Below are positions 8,265 through 8,645 of a DNA stretch of 8,645 bases, piece by piece. A model generated the notes under the pieces. The model ran no database searches. It had not been told where the DNA came from and saw nothing but the letters and a program-made list of their open reading frames with translations. How positions within the stretch are numbered: the first letter of the stretch is position 1; every line of letters begins with the position of its first letter. Both the position numbers and the translations under genes were made by a program. This DNA comes from Cyanobacteriota bacterium. Lineage in GTDB: Bacteria > Cyanobacteriota > Cyanobacteriia > Phormidesmidales > Phormidesmidaceae. Location of the stretch: contig JAIXUR010000112.1 of the NCBI GenBank assembly GCA_027483425.1, forward strand, positions 1 to 8,645. Reading direction: 5' to 3'.

Positions 8265-8284
8265 ATAACACCTAAAGTTCCGTG

Positions 8285-8335
8285 GCGTAGACGCTGACCT
8301 TCAGAAACTGATCTACGCTGAAGGTCTAGGGTCAG
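8285..8335. repeat. Interlocked inverted repeats upstream of the oxidoreductase gene
   Basis: Three pairings overlap: GCGTAGA (8285-8291) with TCTACGC (8312-8318), GACCTTCAG (8296-8304) with CTGAAGGTC (8318-8326), and CTGACC (8294-8299) with GGTCAG (8330-8335). The first two cross, so they are either alternatives or a pseudoknot. The site ends 35 bases before the next ATG. It may be a dispersed repeat or a leader structure. Confidence 0.5.
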
Positions 8336-8370
8336 TTAACCGGCCCTATCGACCCCTCCGTTCACCCCCT

Positions 8371-8645
8371 ATGCTACGCCTCAGTCAAGTTAAACTGCCC
8401 CTCGATCATCCCGAAGCCGCCCTGCCGGAGGCGATTCTCAAAAAGCTGCATCTGGCGGCGGCGGATCTGAGCGACTACACCATCGTCAAGCGCAGCTACG
8501 ATGCCCGCAAGAAGGGCCATATCACGCTGGTCTACATCGTGGATGTCGACACCCCGAAGGAAAAAGCCCTGCTCCAGCGGTTTAAAAAAGATCCCCAGGT
8601 GTCGCTGGCCCCCGCCATGACCTATCGCCCCGTGGCCCAGGCCCC
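8371..8645 (+). CDS. N-terminus of an uncharacterised NAD(P)/FAD-dependent oxidoreductase (partial)
   Basis: An open frame from the ATG at 8371 runs off the window end after 91 codons. The start MLRLSQVKLPLDHPE and the following RSYDARKKGHITLVYIVDVD match, from memory, the N-terminal ferredoxin-like domain that precedes the Rossmann FAD-binding domain in the COG2509-type uncharacterised FAD-dependent dehydrogenases. The GxGxxG dinucleotide motif would lie just beyond the edge, so the enzyme class cannot be confirmed here. No Shine-Dalgarno is seen before the ATG. Codon use is typical of the metabolic genes in the window, unlike the AT-richer toxin-antitoxin pair before it. Confidence 0.8.
   Translation, partial: MLRLSQVKLPLDHPEAALPEAILKKLHLAAADLSDYTIVKRSYDARKKGHITLVYIVDVDTPKEKALLQRFKKDPQVSLAPAMTYRPVAQA

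Overview
The window reads as a cyanobacterial chromosome segment. The HIP1 octamer GCGATCGC occurs about ten times, for example at 469, 604, 1573, 2689, 3295, 3823, 4554, 4608, 5192 and 6192. Base composition is moderately GC-rich, and the intergenic spaces are filled with hairpin-rich dispersed repeats of the kind common in filamentous cyanobacteria. The protein families fit a Leptolyngbya/Nodosilinea-like lineage, but I cannot fix the genus from the sequence alone.

Layout. Bases 1-100 form a perfect 100-bp palindrome with no spacer, cut by (or ending at) the window edge. An HdeD/DUF308-family six-helix membrane protein gene follows on the minus strand (132-719). A gene-free stretch (720-1403) holds several inverted repeats. 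Four plus-strand genes then form a carbon-metabolism block: glycogen phosphorylase (1404-3929), a histidine phosphatase (3965-4603), a 96-residue protein of unknown function (4726-5016) and acetate kinase (5013-6236, overlapping its predecessor by ATGA). Next is a Fic-domain protein (6427-7443) that sits between two direct copies of a ~115-bp, three-hairpin repeat. After it come a small toxin-antitoxin-like pair (7694-7909 and 7906-8133) whose toxin looks C-terminally damaged, a repeat-rich spacer, and the 5' end of an uncharacterised FAD-dependent oxidoreductase (8371 to the window edge).

How the genes work together. Glycogen phosphorylase releases glucose-1-phosphate from stored glycogen, and acetate kinase makes ATP from acetyl-phosphate. 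In cyanobacteria these steps can be joined by glycolysis and the phosphoketolase route during dark or fermentative metabolism, so their closeness suggests a glycogen-to-acetate energy module. Neither phosphoketolase nor phosphotransacetylase is in the window. The unknown protein coupled to acetate kinase is the best candidate for an undescribed partner.

From about 6240 onward the region is accessory: a Fic AMPylase-like protein with its own inhibitory motif, a decayed toxin-antitoxin pair and dispersed repeats. I see no tRNA, rRNA, CRISPR array or recognisable transposase.
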